DNA from: Arthrobacter sp. ISL-48
Lineage (GTDB): Bacteria > Actinomycetota > Actinomycetes > Actinomycetales > Micrococcaceae
Assembly: GCF_018613805.1 (NCBI RefSeq)
Contig: NZ_JAGGPL010000013.1
Location: 124,001 to 188,000 of the forward strand
Length of the DNA: 64,000 bases
Direction of reading: 5' to 3'
How positions within the stretch are numbered: position 1 is the first letter of the stretch; every line of letters starts with the position of its first letter. Under the pieces are notes generated by a model. The model was given only the letters and a program-made list of their open reading frames with translations, was not told where the DNA came from and searched no databases. Below are positions 9,701-18,249 of this stretch, piece by piece. Position numbers and translations under genes: made by a program.

Positions 9701-12700
9701 GACGTCGTCGGCAGCGCGAGCTGCCCATCGCCGTCCATGGTCACCTGGCCGAACGGGGCCACGCCGGTGTTGACGAGACGGCTGTACTTGGCGTTGGCCC
9801 GGTCATACTCGGCCTTGGTCAAGGCGATCGACGACGCCTGCAGGGCACCGGAGGGGAACGTACCTGGGCCGGACACTGGCACCGCCGGAACCTCAACCGG
9901 ATCGCTGAAGGTCGTGAAGTCCTTCGTGGTGACCTGGTAGGTCTTGCCGTCGCCCAGGGACACGAAAGTCAATCGGTAGGCCGCGACGCTGTTGTCGTAC
10001 TTCACCGCCACCGAAGCAGCTGCCATGTTCCGACTGTTGAACGGGACAAGCCTCTCCCCGGTGAACGTCACCAGGTCCGCCGAGTCGTAGACATAGATTG
10101 ACGCCGAGTTGCTGTCAACGGTCGCAACAAGGCCGAAGGAGCCGTCCACCTTCCGGAACAATACCGGTGAACCGAACTTCGCGGTGCCCAAGGTCGGATA
10201 CAGGACGGGACGGCCGTTGTTAAGGGCAGCGTAGTTGATGCTGTCCGGCGCTCCGGCAATATCCTGTGAACCGGCAAGATGAAGGGCATCAGTGCGGGCG
10301 GTGTCTCCCGACTGAATGTAGGCGCCGATCCGCCCGCCGTCGGCCGCCAACACCTTGACGGTGTAGGTGCGGACCTCGGTCAGGCCGTTGGCGGCGAAGG
10401 TCGCCGTCAGGGTAACTGGTGTTTCTACTGCCGGCCTGGTGACCTTGCCGGTGCCATCCAGCACCTGTGCGTTGGAGGACTCCCAGGATATGGCAACGTT
10501 TCCGACGGCGGCCGGCAGGATGATGTTCTCAGTCACCACGCGAATCGCCGGGTTGAAGGCATCCGCCACCAGTTTCAAATCCTTCTGGGGAGTGTTCGCC
10601 ACGACGGTGAACGTGAAGGTTCGGGTGGTGGACTGACCTGCGAGCTCAAGGGCCGCGGTCAGGGTGACCGTGGCGTCCTCGGCGGCAGGCCTGGTGACCT
10701 TGCCGTTCGCGTCCAGGTGCGCCGGATCCGAACTGGACCAGGTGATCTTCGAACCCTTCGCCCCCGCCGCCGGGAGCGTCAGATCCGCCGCGATGGTGTC
10801 CGGGCCCAGGTTCAACGCGGCCGTGTCAGCGTCCAGTGCTGCCTTTGCCACCGCCGGATCACCGGAACCGCTGTAATAAGCGTTCAGGACATCCGCATCC
10901 GAGAACGCGGTGCTGAACACCGACACGTCCCGCACCCCGCCCCTGTAGAAATTATCCGGATAGGAGGACCGGCCGATATAGCCCACCAGGCCGGTGCCGA
11001 AGTCACTCACCTTACGGGTGGTGGCCACCGTGCCGATCTTGGTGCCGTTGTAATACCCCGTGATCGAACCCGGCGTGATCACCGTGGTGTAAAGCGCCCA
11101 GTCGGTGCCCGTCGCCGGACCCGGGATACCCCGGGACGTAGTCGTTGGCGAGATGCCGGCCTCGGTCCCCCACGGCGCCGATGCGTTCAACCCGTCGGTG
11201 ATTACCGACTTGAACAGACCCTGCGGGTTCCGCGGATTCAGCAGCCAGTACTGTCCGGGTGGCGACGCTGCCGAACCGAAGAACATCGCGGCGTAGTTCC
11301 CCGAACCGGTGCCGTTCTTCAACCATGTGGAGATCGTCAACGTGTTCTGGACATCAAACATGCCGGCAGGCAGCTTCACGTACGCCGCCCCGCTCGTGGA
11401 GGAACCACCCGGAAGCGTCAGCTCCTTACCCGAAACCGTCGCCCCCGAACCCACGATCGTCGCCGTCTTCCCATTCCCCGAGGCATCCACCACCGACGTG
11501 CCAACGACCGAAGAAAAGTCATAGCGGGCCAACAACTGCGCACCCACAACCACCGGCGCCGACGTTGCCGACGCCGAGGAATCGCCAACAGCGTTGGTGG
11601 CCACCACGGCTGCCCGGTAGCTGCCGGCCTCCAGCCCGGTGAAGCGGCTGGACGTTACGGAGGCGTCGGCCTGGGCGGTCCTGTACACGGAGCCGTCTGC
11701 CCGATAAAGGGTCACGCTGTACCCGGAAATTGGCGATCCGCCGTCGCCCGGTTTCACCCAGGAAACGGTCACGGCGGTGCCGTCCACGGTTACTGAAGGT
11801 GCAGCCGGGGAGGCGGGGGCTACTGCTGCACCTGTCGAGGACACCGTAACTGTGATGCTCACCGCGGCTTTGTCCGGTGCCACTTCCTCTGCGGTGCTCA
11901 TGTCCAGAACCGGCCTTCCGCCGTCTGCCCAGTGCACGCGCCGCAGGTATGTATCCCGGAGCGAGGTGTTAGTCGACTTCGCGTGGTAGACCAGCACCAG
12001 GTTGCCGTCCTCGTCGGTGGTGAAGCTGTTGTGGCCCGGCCCCAGCTGGGCGATCGCAGCATCGCTCTTAAGGATGGGCGAGTTGCCTTTGGTCCAGTTG
12101 GACTGATCGGTCAGGTCCACTTCCGAGGAGGCGGTGAGCAGGCCGAGGGCGTACGTGGTGTCCACGTTCGAGCCCGAGTAAGTGAGGAAAACTTTGCCGT
12201 CGCGCTTGATGACGAAGGGGCCTTCGGCCACGTTGGTGGTGTTCGTATCCCAGCCGTACTCCGAGGTCACCAGCTTCTTTGGCTCGCTGGACAGCCGGGT
12301 CGGGTCGGTGGGGCTGACCGTGGCGACCCAGATCTCGGCATCACCGGTCTGGCTGCCGATGTAGCGCTGGGACCAGGCGACGTAGGACTTGCCGCCGTCT
12401 TCAAAGTAGGTCATGTCCAGGCTGATGCCGGGGTGGCTGGCGTCGCGTTGCAGCGGCGAACCGTCTGCCTTCAGGACCTGCTTCGCCGGCTCCCAGTCAG
12501 CGGCGACCGTGGGGTCGCCACCGGTCCTGAGCTTCTGGACGTGTGCCTGCACCTTGTTCCAGCTGGCCTGTCCGATGCATGGTGCAAAGAAGATGTAGAG
12601 TTCCCCGGCCACCTCGTGCAGTTCGGGGGCCCAGAAGCAGCCGGCGATGTTCGCGCTGCCGCCGGTGGTGGCAACGGAGTGGTTGGCCGCCGTCTTCAGC

Positions 12701-15700
12701 CCCTCGATGGTGCTGGCCTTGCGCAGGTACATGTTCTTCGCGTTGATGACGTTGGCGTCGTCGGTGGCGATGAAGAGGTAGCTGTCCTTCCACCTGAGGA
12801 TGGCCGGATCAGCCTCGGCTCCGATAAACGGAGCCGAGTAGGCCCGCTGCCGCACGGTGCCGCGGACAGTGTATTGGCCGGGCACGGCAGTGTTGACGGC
12901 TGCCACGTCCTCGGCTTTCCAGTCCACCGGAAGCGAAGCCTTCGAGCCATCGGAGTAGTCCAGCCCCGCTGCGAGGCCGCTGAGGTCGATCTGGGCGTTC
13001 CGTTCAACCTCCTGGTTCGGGACCGAAACGGCGGTGTTGGTGACCCTCCCGTACCTCTTGCCGAGTTCCGTTGCCACCGTATCGGTAACCGGGAGAACGT
13101 TGGACGGCGCGGCGCCCGCGATGCCGGTAGTCACCGCCGGGTCATCGAACGTCACGGCTCCTGTTCCCAGGTCACCGCGGCTGCCGGGGACACTGAGGCT
13201 GCCGAATGAGGTGTGGTAGGCCGTGCCGTCGTCGGCGGTCCAGGCCACCCGATAGGCCGATGCCGCGGAGTCCCACACTGCCTTCGGCTTGTTGACTCCG
13301 TTGGTGACGCCGAGGTCAACCAGGCCCACCTCGGTATAGGTCTTCAGGTCCGGGGTGGTGAAGTACAAGAGGGAGCTGGTGGCAGAGGAATCATCTGCTC
13401 CGTTCTCGAGCGCCCGGGTGGCGACGACGCCGTACCCGCCCGTGCCCAGCTCGAAGACGTATGGGTTCCGCAGGGTGCGGGTGTTCACGATGTCCAGGGC
13501 TGCGGTGGGTTGTGCCTTCGGGAACAGGATCCCGTAGTTGTCATTCAGGGCCGTGAAGGCGCTGGTTGAGGTGCCAAGGCCCAGGTGCATGCTGTAGGCG
13601 AGCTTTCCGCTGTAGGTGGCCGTGTCCACCACTGCACGCTCGTAGCTCAAAATGTACCGGGCCCGCTGTTCCGGCAGGACCGTGACGGCGAAGTCCTTGG
13701 TGACTTCGGCGTCGACCGAGCTATCGGAGGAACGCAGCTTCAGTGTGACTGTGGCGGCCACCGGAACGGCACTCGTAGTGCGCAGCACGTTGCCGGTGAC
13801 GGAGACCCCGGCAGTGCTTGTGCTGAAGGCGGCGGAGTGTCCGGTCTGCGCGATGGGCAGGGTGGTGCCGGAGACGAGGGTAGGCCGGAGAACGTAGCGC
13901 TTGGCGGCAAGGGTGAGGTCGGCGACCGGGTTCTGGGCGGCAACTGTCATCTGGAACTCCCGGCTGATGATGGTGGTGCCGAGCTTGAGGGTCGCCGTCA
14001 GGGTGACCGCGGCGTCGGCGTCGGCGGGTCTCTTGACCTGGCCGCTGGTGGAGATGACCGCGGGATCCGAAGATGCCCAGCTGATGGTTGACCCCTTGGC
14101 GCCGCTGGCTGGCAGCGTGAGGTTGCCTGTCACCGGACCCGGACCGAGGTTGATGGCCTCGGCGTCAGCCTTGACAGCGGCGTCGACGATAGCCTGGTCC
14201 ACGGTGCTGAAGTAGTAGTCCTTGATCTGTTCGGCAGTCTTCGCCGTGCTGTAGGCGAGGACGTCCTTGACGCCGCCCTTGTAAAAGGCGTCGGGATAGG
14301 AGGACCGGCCGATGTAGGACACCAGGCCGGTGCCGAAGTCACTCACCGTGCGGGTGGTGGCGACGGTGCCGATCTTGGCGCCGTTGAAGTATCCGGTGAC
14401 CTGGTTGGGTTCGATGACAGTGGTGTAGAGGCCCCAGGAATTGTCAGTGACAGGACCGGCAACGCCCTGCGCAGCGTTGGTAGGAGAGATGCCGGCCTCG
14501 GTCCCCCACGGCGCGCTGGTGCTGTTTCCGTTGGTGATCACGGATTTGAAGAGGCCCTGCGGGTTGCGGGGATTCAGCAACCAGTACTGGCTGGGTGGTG
14601 AGGCCGCCCCGCCGAAGAACATTGCGGCGTAGTTCCCGGAGGCAGTCTCGTTCTTAAGCCATGCGGAAATGGTCAGCGTGTTCTGGCCGTCGAAGGTGCC
14701 GGTTGGCAACTGCACGTAACCCGCTGTGCTGTTGGCCGCTCCTCCGGGGAGGGTGAGGACGTCGCCGTTGACCGTCGCTCCGGTGCCCTTGATAGCACCG
14801 TCCCGTCCCCAGGGGGACGAGTCCGGCACCACCGTGCCGGTGACCTTCGAGAAGTCATAGTGGACAAGGGTGTCGCTGCCGGCAGGGATCACCGAGATGG
14901 TGGCCGTGGCGGTCAGGTCCGTGCCGGTCACGGCGCCGGTCACGGTGACGGTGCCCTGCCGGGTGTAGTAGTCCGCGGGCACCGGGGCGTTCCAGGCAAC
15001 GGCAAGGTCCTTGGTGCTGCTGTCCGCAAAAGTCACCGTAGCGGTCCTGGGCAGTTTTGCGGGGGTTCCGACGACGGTGGCCGCCTTGACGCCGGCGACG
15101 GATGTCGCCTTGGGCAGGTAGGCGCCCATCAGCGCCTTCTGCTCGGCGGCAGTGATTGGCATGATGGTTCCGTGTCGCGGTGCCGGGGACGGCAGGGAGT
15201 ATCCGGTCGGAACCGTCCAGGTAGCGTTCTGCAGGCTCGGAGAGAACAACGGAATGTACTTGCGGCCGCCGAACTCGTCAACGAACAAGTAATAGCCTGG
15301 ACCGTTGACGTCGCCGTCGTTGGCTTTGAACACCGTCGGTCCTTCGACGGCGGCAGTGCCTGCTTTCTTGCCGATGCAGGTAGCGTCGAGCTTCCAGGTG
15401 TCGGAGGTGGCCGAGGTGACGGTCGTCACCGCGGTGAGGCTGGTGGAGTGCTCCTGCATGATGTCCAGGCAGCCGCTGGCTTGGGCCTCGTCCTTGGTGA
15501 AACGGTAGTAGGTGCCGTTCTCCGCGATCACAGTGCTGTCTATCCTGGACTGGCCGGTGTTCTGCCACACCTTGGCCGGACTGAAGGTCACGAAGTCGCG
15601 GGTGGTCGCATACAGCATCTGGTTGGGCTGGCTGTCGCTGTGGTCCGCCGTGTTGTAGAGCTTGGATGCCCAGAAGACAACATATTGCCCCAGTGTGGTG

Positions 15701-16467
15701 TCGTAGTAGGCCTCAGGTGCCCACGTGTTGCCAGCATTGTCCGGGGATACCTTGACGTGGCGCTGCTCGGACCAGTTGACCAGGTTCGTGGACTCCCAGA
15801 TCTCCATATATTGGCTGCCTTGGCGCTGCGATGCGTCCCAGGTGGTGCCGCTGCCGATCGAAAGGTCGGTGGCGATCATGTAGAACTTGTCACCCTCCGG
15901 GGAGCGGACAATGAAGGGGTCGCGGAGGCCTTTGGTGCCCATCGTGGAGGTCTTCACCGGCTGGCCGCCGTTGAGGGTCAGCCAGTTGCGCGCATCGTTG
16001 CCGTTGCTGGCGCCGAAGTAAATATTCTCACCGACAAGCGAGTCGCCGGTGAAGTAGGGAAACATGTACGCCTCCAACTTCGGCGTCTCCGGGAGGGCCG
16101 GAACGACGGCGCTGAACGCCTTTGTGGTGACGGCGTCGTTCCTGGTGATCGTGGCGGTCAATGTCACCTGGTCATTCGGCTGGCCGTTAGCGGGGCGGTG
16201 AACGAGGCCGGTCGGGTCGACCACCGAGCTGTCTTCGGAAGCCCAGGCAATTGCGGTGCCCTGCGCCCCGGTGGTGGGCAGCGTCAGGTTTCCACGCACG
16301 TCGGCAATGTTGGTGACCAGGAGGGCGCTGGCGGCCGCCTGCACTGCAGCTTGGTCCTCGGTGGTCACCGCCTGTGCCTGTTGTGCAGGAACGATCACCA
16401 GCGTCGAGGCAATGCAGAAGGTCGCAATGCTCGCCGCCATTCTTAGCCAAGTACCGCTCGCGGTCAT
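6703..16467 (-). CDS. Giant secreted triple-GH43 glycosidase with LamG and Ig-like modules
   Basis: The ATG at 16467 has AGAGGAG five to six bases upstream, giving 3254 residues; a GTG two codons earlier overlaps that site. Signal peptide about 1-33 (cut after AQA). Order: atrophied Ig; GH43 A (about 131-453); Big_4-type Ig (456-530); LamG (533-753); two atrophied Ig; a degenerate propeller-like segment (935-1150); GH43 B (1208-1533); Fn3 (1550-1640); LamG (1643-1866); two atrophied Ig; a second degenerate segment; GH43 C (2298-2638); then some 600 residues of OmpL47/Ig-like repeats. Each GH43 keeps its acidic triad (about D183/D310/E375, D1220/D1351/E1415, D2309/D2438/E2498). GH43 enzymes cut arabinan, arabinoxylan or xylan side chains. 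There is no LPxTG anchor; attachment may be through the repeats. Confidence 0.88.
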   Translation of the reverse strand: MTASGTWLRMAASIATFCIASTLVIVPAQQAQAVTTEDQAAVQAAASALLVTNIADVRGNLTLPTTGAQGTAIAWASEDSSVVDPTGLVHRPANGQPNDQVTLTATITRNDAVTTKAFSAVVPALPETPKLEAYMFPYFTGDSLVGENIYFGASNGNDARNWLTLNGGQPVKTSTMGTKGLRDPFIVRSPEGDKFYMIATDLSIGSGTTWDASQRQGSQYMEIWESTNLVNWSEQRHVKVSPDNAGNTWAPEAYYDTTLGQYVVFWASKLYNTADHSDSQPNQMLYATTRDFVTFSPAKVWQNTGQSRIDSTVIAENGTYYRFTKDEAQASGCLDIMQEHSTSLTAVTTVTSATSDTWKLDATCIGKKAGTAAVEGPTVFKANDGDVNGPGYYLFVDEFGGRKYIPLFSPSLQNATWTVPTGYSLPSPAPRHGTIMPITAAEQKALMGAYLPKATSVAGVKAATVVGTPAKLPRTATVTFADSSTKDLAVAWNAPVPADYYTRQGTVTVTGAVTGTDLTATATISVIPAGSDTLVHYDFSKVTGTVVPDSSPWGRDGAIKGTGATVNGDVLTLPGGAANSTAGYVQLPTGTFDGQNTLTISAWLKNETASGNYAAMFFGGAASPPSQYWLLNPRNPQGLFKSVITNGNSTSAPWGTEAGISPTNAAQGVAGPVTDNSWGLYTTVIEPNQVTGYFNGAKIGTVATTRTVSDFGTGLVSYIGRSSYPDAFYKGGVKDVLAYSTAKTAEQIKDYYFSTVDQAIVDAAVKADAEAINLGPGPVTGNLTLPASGAKGSTISWASSDPAVISTSGQVKRPADADAAVTLTATLKLGTTIISREFQMTVAAQNPVADLTLAAKRYVLRPTLVSGTTLPIAQTGHSAAFSTSTAGVSVTGNVLRTTSAVPVAATVTLKLRSSDSSVDAEVTKDFAVTVLPEQRARYILSYERAVVDTATYSGKLAYSMHLGLGTSTSAFTALNDNYGILFPKAQPTAALDIVNTRTLRNPYVFELGTGGYGVVATRALENGADDSSATSSLLYFTTPDLKTYTEVGLVDLGVTNGVNKPKAVWDSAASAYRVAWTADDGTAYHTSFGSLSVPGSRGDLGTGAVTFDDPAVTTGIAGAAPSNVLPVTDTVATELGKRYGRVTNTAVSVPNQEVERNAQIDLSGLAAGLDYSDGSKASLPVDWKAEDVAAVNTAVPGQYTVRGTVRQRAYSAPFIGAEADPAILRWKDSYLFIATDDANVINAKNMYLRKASTIEGLKTAANHSVATTGGSANIAGCFWAPELHEVAGELYIFFAPCIGQASWNKVQAHVQKLRTGGDPTVAADWEPAKQVLKADGSPLQRDASHPGISLDMTYFEDGGKSYVAWSQRYIGSQTGDAEIWVATVSPTDPTRLSSEPKKLVTSEYGWDTNTTNVAEGPFVIKRDGKVFLTYSGSNVDTTYALGLLTASSEVDLTDQSNWTKGNSPILKSDAAIAQLGPGHNSFTTDEDGNLVLVYHAKSTNTSLRDTYLRRVHWADGGRPVLDMSTAEEVAPDKAAVSITVTVSSTGAAVAPASPAAPSVTVDGTAVTVSWVKPGDGGSPISGYSVTLYRADGSVYRTAQADASVTSSRFTGLEAGSYRAAVVATNAVGDSSASATSAPVVVGAQLLARYDFSSVVGTSVVDASGNGKTATIVGSGATVSGKELTLPGGSSTSGAAYVKLPAGMFDVQNTLTISTWLKNGTGSGNYAAMFFGSAASPPGQYWLLNPRNPQGLFKSVITDGLNASAPWGTEAGISPTTTSRGIPGPATGTDWALYTTVITPGSITGYYNGTKIGTVATTRKVSDFGTGLVGYIGRSSYPDNFYRGGVRDVSVFSTAFSDADVLNAYYSGSGDPAVAKAALDADTAALNLGPDTIAADLTLPAAGAKGSKITWSSSDPAHLDANGKVTRPAAEDATVTLTAALELAGQSTTRTFTFTVVANTPQKDLKLVADAFNPAIRVVTENIILPAAVGNVAISWESSNAQVLDGTGKVTRPAVETPVTLTATFAANGLTEVRTYTVKVLAADGGRIGAYIQSGDTARTDALHLAGSQDIAGAPDSINYAALNNGRPVLYPTLGTAKFGSPVLFRKVDGSFGLVATVDSNSASIYVYDSADLVTFTGERLVPFNSRNMAAASVAVKYDNSVAAYRLTFVSLGDGKTYQVTTKDFTTFSDPVEVPAVPVSGPGTFPSGALQASSIALTKAEYDRANAKYSRLVNTGVAPFGQVTMDGDGQLALPTTSTVQYSNGSTTTMGVQWNPTDVAAAKAGKPGTYTVNGTVQQPTYPEKLVAQRADPDVVLGDDGYYYFTASYPMVGSGDPEGYDRVTLRRATTIAGLGSAPEVTIWDENTSALNRYVWAPELHKVGDSWYVFFTASIDSSVWSIRPMVLKLDGTDLMDRSKWRELGRMKPAAGDTEAFKGFSLDMTYFENAGKHYVVWAENPGPSMLRMATIDPADPSQLTSKSILLSTPTMAWEKNQGLSINEGPAVIKKDGKVFITFSAATVDAAYCIGLLSASDNGDLMNPASWTKNPYPILQTADVPGQAGPGHNSFTVDEYGNPVIVFHSRTVGEVSGPGDKGDGGLFDPGRHARAATVHFGFDGQPVLNMTAAEELADQYKNVQVKVVVPDSAAPVLTAGLDPVDATGDNGWYTGNVSLVASAADDSAVTIEYRVDGGAWLPYSAAVGLGEGTSTVEVRATDEAGNQSAISTLDVRRDATAPQVSASFDDQGGKSLGPVEVTLSGSDADGGSGLGTLTYSLDDGPWTTYSGVISVSGPGTHTLNYRAADAAGNTSEETATITIAAPDTTAPVLTVTVSPDTPDGSNGWWKSAVTVTAAATDDSGVVPLIEASRDGGVTWDVFVPLQLSDGSPAVKVRSVDAAGNVSAVIDRDIKIDSVVPSASAVVDTAARRVRLTGADADPGSGVASLEYRTGGAGAWTSSAAASTDVMVGADAATVEYRATDTAGNVSTAQSVMVPAEAAPKAAVTLTSEAQPSAEGWYAKDVGVTITAPAGTAAQYRLDGGAWKPAAQPFTVSANGPHAVDHRLLKSNVVLAGSAGSVAVKIDKIVPMTAALTSPESRTGTPRNPVTVVFSAQDSLSGVARIEYRLNLGAWTTIAAGAPVTIRTTGDYLVSYRSFDEAGNADKVRTTSVKITPDVPPSVKSSADRVKPGASLTFTVAGFNRWDRVVLTAGTTMLGTVFTDVKGAAQATLLIPAATPSGPLTITATGSDGEPAATVSVTVKK
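10870..11541 (-). repeat. LamG module copy 2 of the GH43 giant (internal repeat)
   Basis: This stretch encodes the second LamG/concanavalin-like domain and is closely similar, at the DNA level as well, to 14209-14871. Blocks such as the codons for YWLLNPRNPQGLFKSVIT and SDFGTGLVGYIGRSSYPD differ by only a few bases. The likeness points to an internal duplication kept similar by recombination. Confidence 0.8.
14209..14871 (-). repeat. LamG module copy 1 of the GH43 giant (internal repeat)
   Basis: Partner of 10870-11541. It encodes the first LamG domain, with a stretch nearly identical to copy 2 (YWLLNPRNPQGLFKSVIT, then SDFGTGLVSYIGRSSYPD). Copy 1 is preceded by an Ig module and copy 2 by Fn3, so the duplicated unit begins about at the LamG domain and runs on through the following atrophied-Ig, degenerate propeller and GH43 segments. 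Confidence 0.8.
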
Positions 16468-16547
16468 GAACACTCCTCTGTGTTTGACTCCCCCGCACTG
16501 GTATTAGGGGGACGTCCCGCCTAATCCTGCTCGGGCAGGACGAGCGG

Positions 16548-16561
16548 TGTGAGCGCTCACA
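16548..16561. promoter_or_regulatory. LacI-family operator
   Basis: The perfect palindrome TGTGAGCGCTCACA is the core of the ideal lac operator; on the transcribed strand it reads ATTGTGAGCGCTCACAC. It lies where transcription of the GH43 gene should begin, just after the -10 box. A LacI-family repressor responding to a released sugar is the natural reading; its gene is not in the window. Confidence 0.8.
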
Positions 16562-16570
16562 ATGTTTTGA

Positions 16571-16599
16571 ACAGTAGAGCGCCGGGACGCTTTAGGCAA
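16571..16599 (-). promoter_or_regulatory. Promoter of the GH43 giant gene
   Basis: On the minus strand TTGCCT (16599-16594) is followed after exactly 17 bases by TACTGT (16576-16571), a TANNNT -10 element. The predicted start point falls beside the LacI-type palindrome at 16548-16561, about 80-90 bases before the ATG, a standard layout for repression by blocking. Confidence 0.6.
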
Positions 16600-16688
16600 G
16601 AGTTACAGGCGAATGGGAAAGCGAATTCCAAAAAAAGCCAAATCATTACGGCCAGGGCCGTCCTGCAGCCCCTCGACGTTGACAACGG

Positions 16689-18068
16689 CTACTCCGTCCG
16701 CTCCCGCCACAGCAGCGTGATCAGGAAAGTAACCACGCCCAGGACCACCATGGCTAAGACCATGAGGCCCCAGCTCGACTGATCCACGCCGCCACCGGCG
16801 AACACCCCGATCAGCACCGTGGCCGTGATGGCGCCGACGTAGCGGCACGTCTGGAAAATCCCGGCGGCCACGCCCCGTTCCTGGGGCCGGGTGGACACGA
16901 ACATGCCCTGGTTGGACGCGATGCTCACGGCCCCGTATGGAACGCCCATGAGGGCGGTCAGTGCAAGGACCAGTGGAATGGCCAGCGAGGTGGTCAGCAG
17001 CCACATCAGCCCGGCCACCGTGGTCAACAGGCCGACGCCGGAAATCAGCACCTGCCGCACGCCGAACCTCTGCATAGCCCGGACTGCCCACGGCGTCGCC
17101 AGGACGGACATGGCGGCCAGGGGCAGCATCAGGAGTCCCACCAGTCCGGGATCGTAGCCGGCCACCTCCTGCAGCAGCTGAGGCAGTCCGAAGAAAACAA
17201 AATAGTAGACGCTGCTAAACACGGCGAAGCCTAAGTACACCAGCATGAGCGGGCGGTTCCGCCCCAGGAGTCGGAGGTCCAAGAACGGCGGGTTGAATCG
17301 GAGCTCGCGCCAGACGAACAGCGCCGCCATCACCGTTCCCCCGCCCAGCAGCCACCAGCGGTAGCCCGGCACCACGTTCAGCAGGGCCATCATCACCAGG
17401 AGCAAGGACCCCACGAAGCCCAGAATGCCCGGAATGTCTGAGTCCCGGACCAGCTCGGCAAGGCTTCCGCGCTCGCGGGCACCGTCCTCTGGTGCAACCT
17501 GGCGCACGATCAGCAGAGCCGCCAAGGCCAAAGGCACATTGATCAGGAACAGCGCCTGCCAGCCCACCAAACCAACCAGCAGGCCGCCAATCACCGGACC
17601 AACTGCAGCGGCGGAGGTGTTGGCCATCTGGATGCGGCCCAGGGGACGGGACGATTCCATCCCGTCCCGGCGGGCCATGGCTCCGATCATCACCACAGCA
17701 CTGGGGTATGCGGTTGCCGTGCCTAGCGCCATCACGGCCCGGGCCACGCAAAGCAGTGCGAAGTTCGGCGAAAACGGAGCAAACGCGCATGTGACCGCCA
17801 CCAGCCCCATGCCCAGCATGAACATCCGGCGCGGCCCGAACCGGTCCGCGAGCCTTCCCATGAGCGGCTGTCCGGCAGCAGAGCTGAGGTAGAAGGACGT
17901 AATCACCCAGGTAACGGCTGCGACGTCGAGCCCGAAGTCCGCCCGCAGCACGACAAGTGCCACCGCGATCATGGACGAATTCAGGGGGTTCAGCGCCGTG
18001 CCCAGGCTGAGGCCAGCGACCGCCAGGCCGGTCCGGGATTTGTTGCTCACGGAAACAGTCTGGCGCAC
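16689..18068 (-). CDS. MFS drug-efflux-type transporter (DHA2/EmrB-QacA-like)
   Basis: A 459-residue integral membrane protein with about fourteen hydrophobic segments. The motif between TM2 and TM3, GRLADRFGPRRMFMLG, is the MFS motif A, and the N-terminal LSLGTALNPLNSSMIAVAL with a following D/N pattern is typical of the DHA2 drug:H+ antiporters. It probably exports an unknown small molecule. The GTG at 18068 is taken as start; AAGGG lies too close to it, and a GTG at 18050 is an alternative. It is divergent from mntH and has no regulator next to it. Confidence 0.82.
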   Translation of the reverse strand: MRQTVSVSNKSRTGLAVAGLSLGTALNPLNSSMIAVALVVLRADFGLDVAAVTWVITSFYLSSAAGQPLMGRLADRFGPRRMFMLGMGLVAVTCAFAPFSPNFALLCVARAVMALGTATAYPSAVVMIGAMARRDGMESSRPLGRIQMANTSAAAVGPVIGGLLVGLVGWQALFLINVPLALAALLIVRQVAPEDGARERGSLAELVRDSDIPGILGFVGSLLLVMMALLNVVPGYRWWLLGGGTVMAALFVWRELRFNPPFLDLRLLGRNRPLMLVYLGFAVFSSVYYFVFFGLPQLLQEVAGYDPGLVGLLMLPLAAMSVLATPWAVRAMQRFGVRQVLISGVGLLTTVAGLMWLLTTSLAIPLVLALTALMGVPYGAVSIASNQGMFVSTRPQERGVAAGIFQTCRYVGAITATVLIGVFAGGGVDQSSWGLMVLAMVVLGVVTFLITLLWRERTE

Positions 18069-18186
18069 GCCCTTGTGGAACTACGACTTCACCAGTCGAT
18101 CCTGCGTGTTCCCGTTTGTTCTTCTACTGGCGGAAACGCAGAACGAGCGCCGGAAGCCGACGGGGCCGGGAGACCGAAACTCTACT

Positions 18187-18202
18187 TTTCGGTATGCCTA
18201 AA
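18187..18202. promoter_or_regulatory. Possible metalloregulator (MntR/DtxR-type) site before mntH
   Basis: The imperfect palindrome TTTCGGTATGCCTAAA matches itself in six of eight positions per arm and resembles sites of DtxR-family metal repressors. It lies 48 bp before the MntH start, in an AT-richer stretch. No regulator gene is nearby; the call rests on position and shape only. Confidence 0.35.
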
Positions 18203-18249
18203 TTGGGCTATCCTCGTTCTATCAGTACCCCCAATGACGAGGATCAACG

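Noticed and set aside
10279..11796. Long open frame antisense to the GH43 gene (and similar ones at 11932-13209 and 14860-16446)
   Set aside because: These are frames opposite a GC-rich coding gene; the proteins are Gly/Arg/Val-rich without family likeness, and the sense strand has clear domains.
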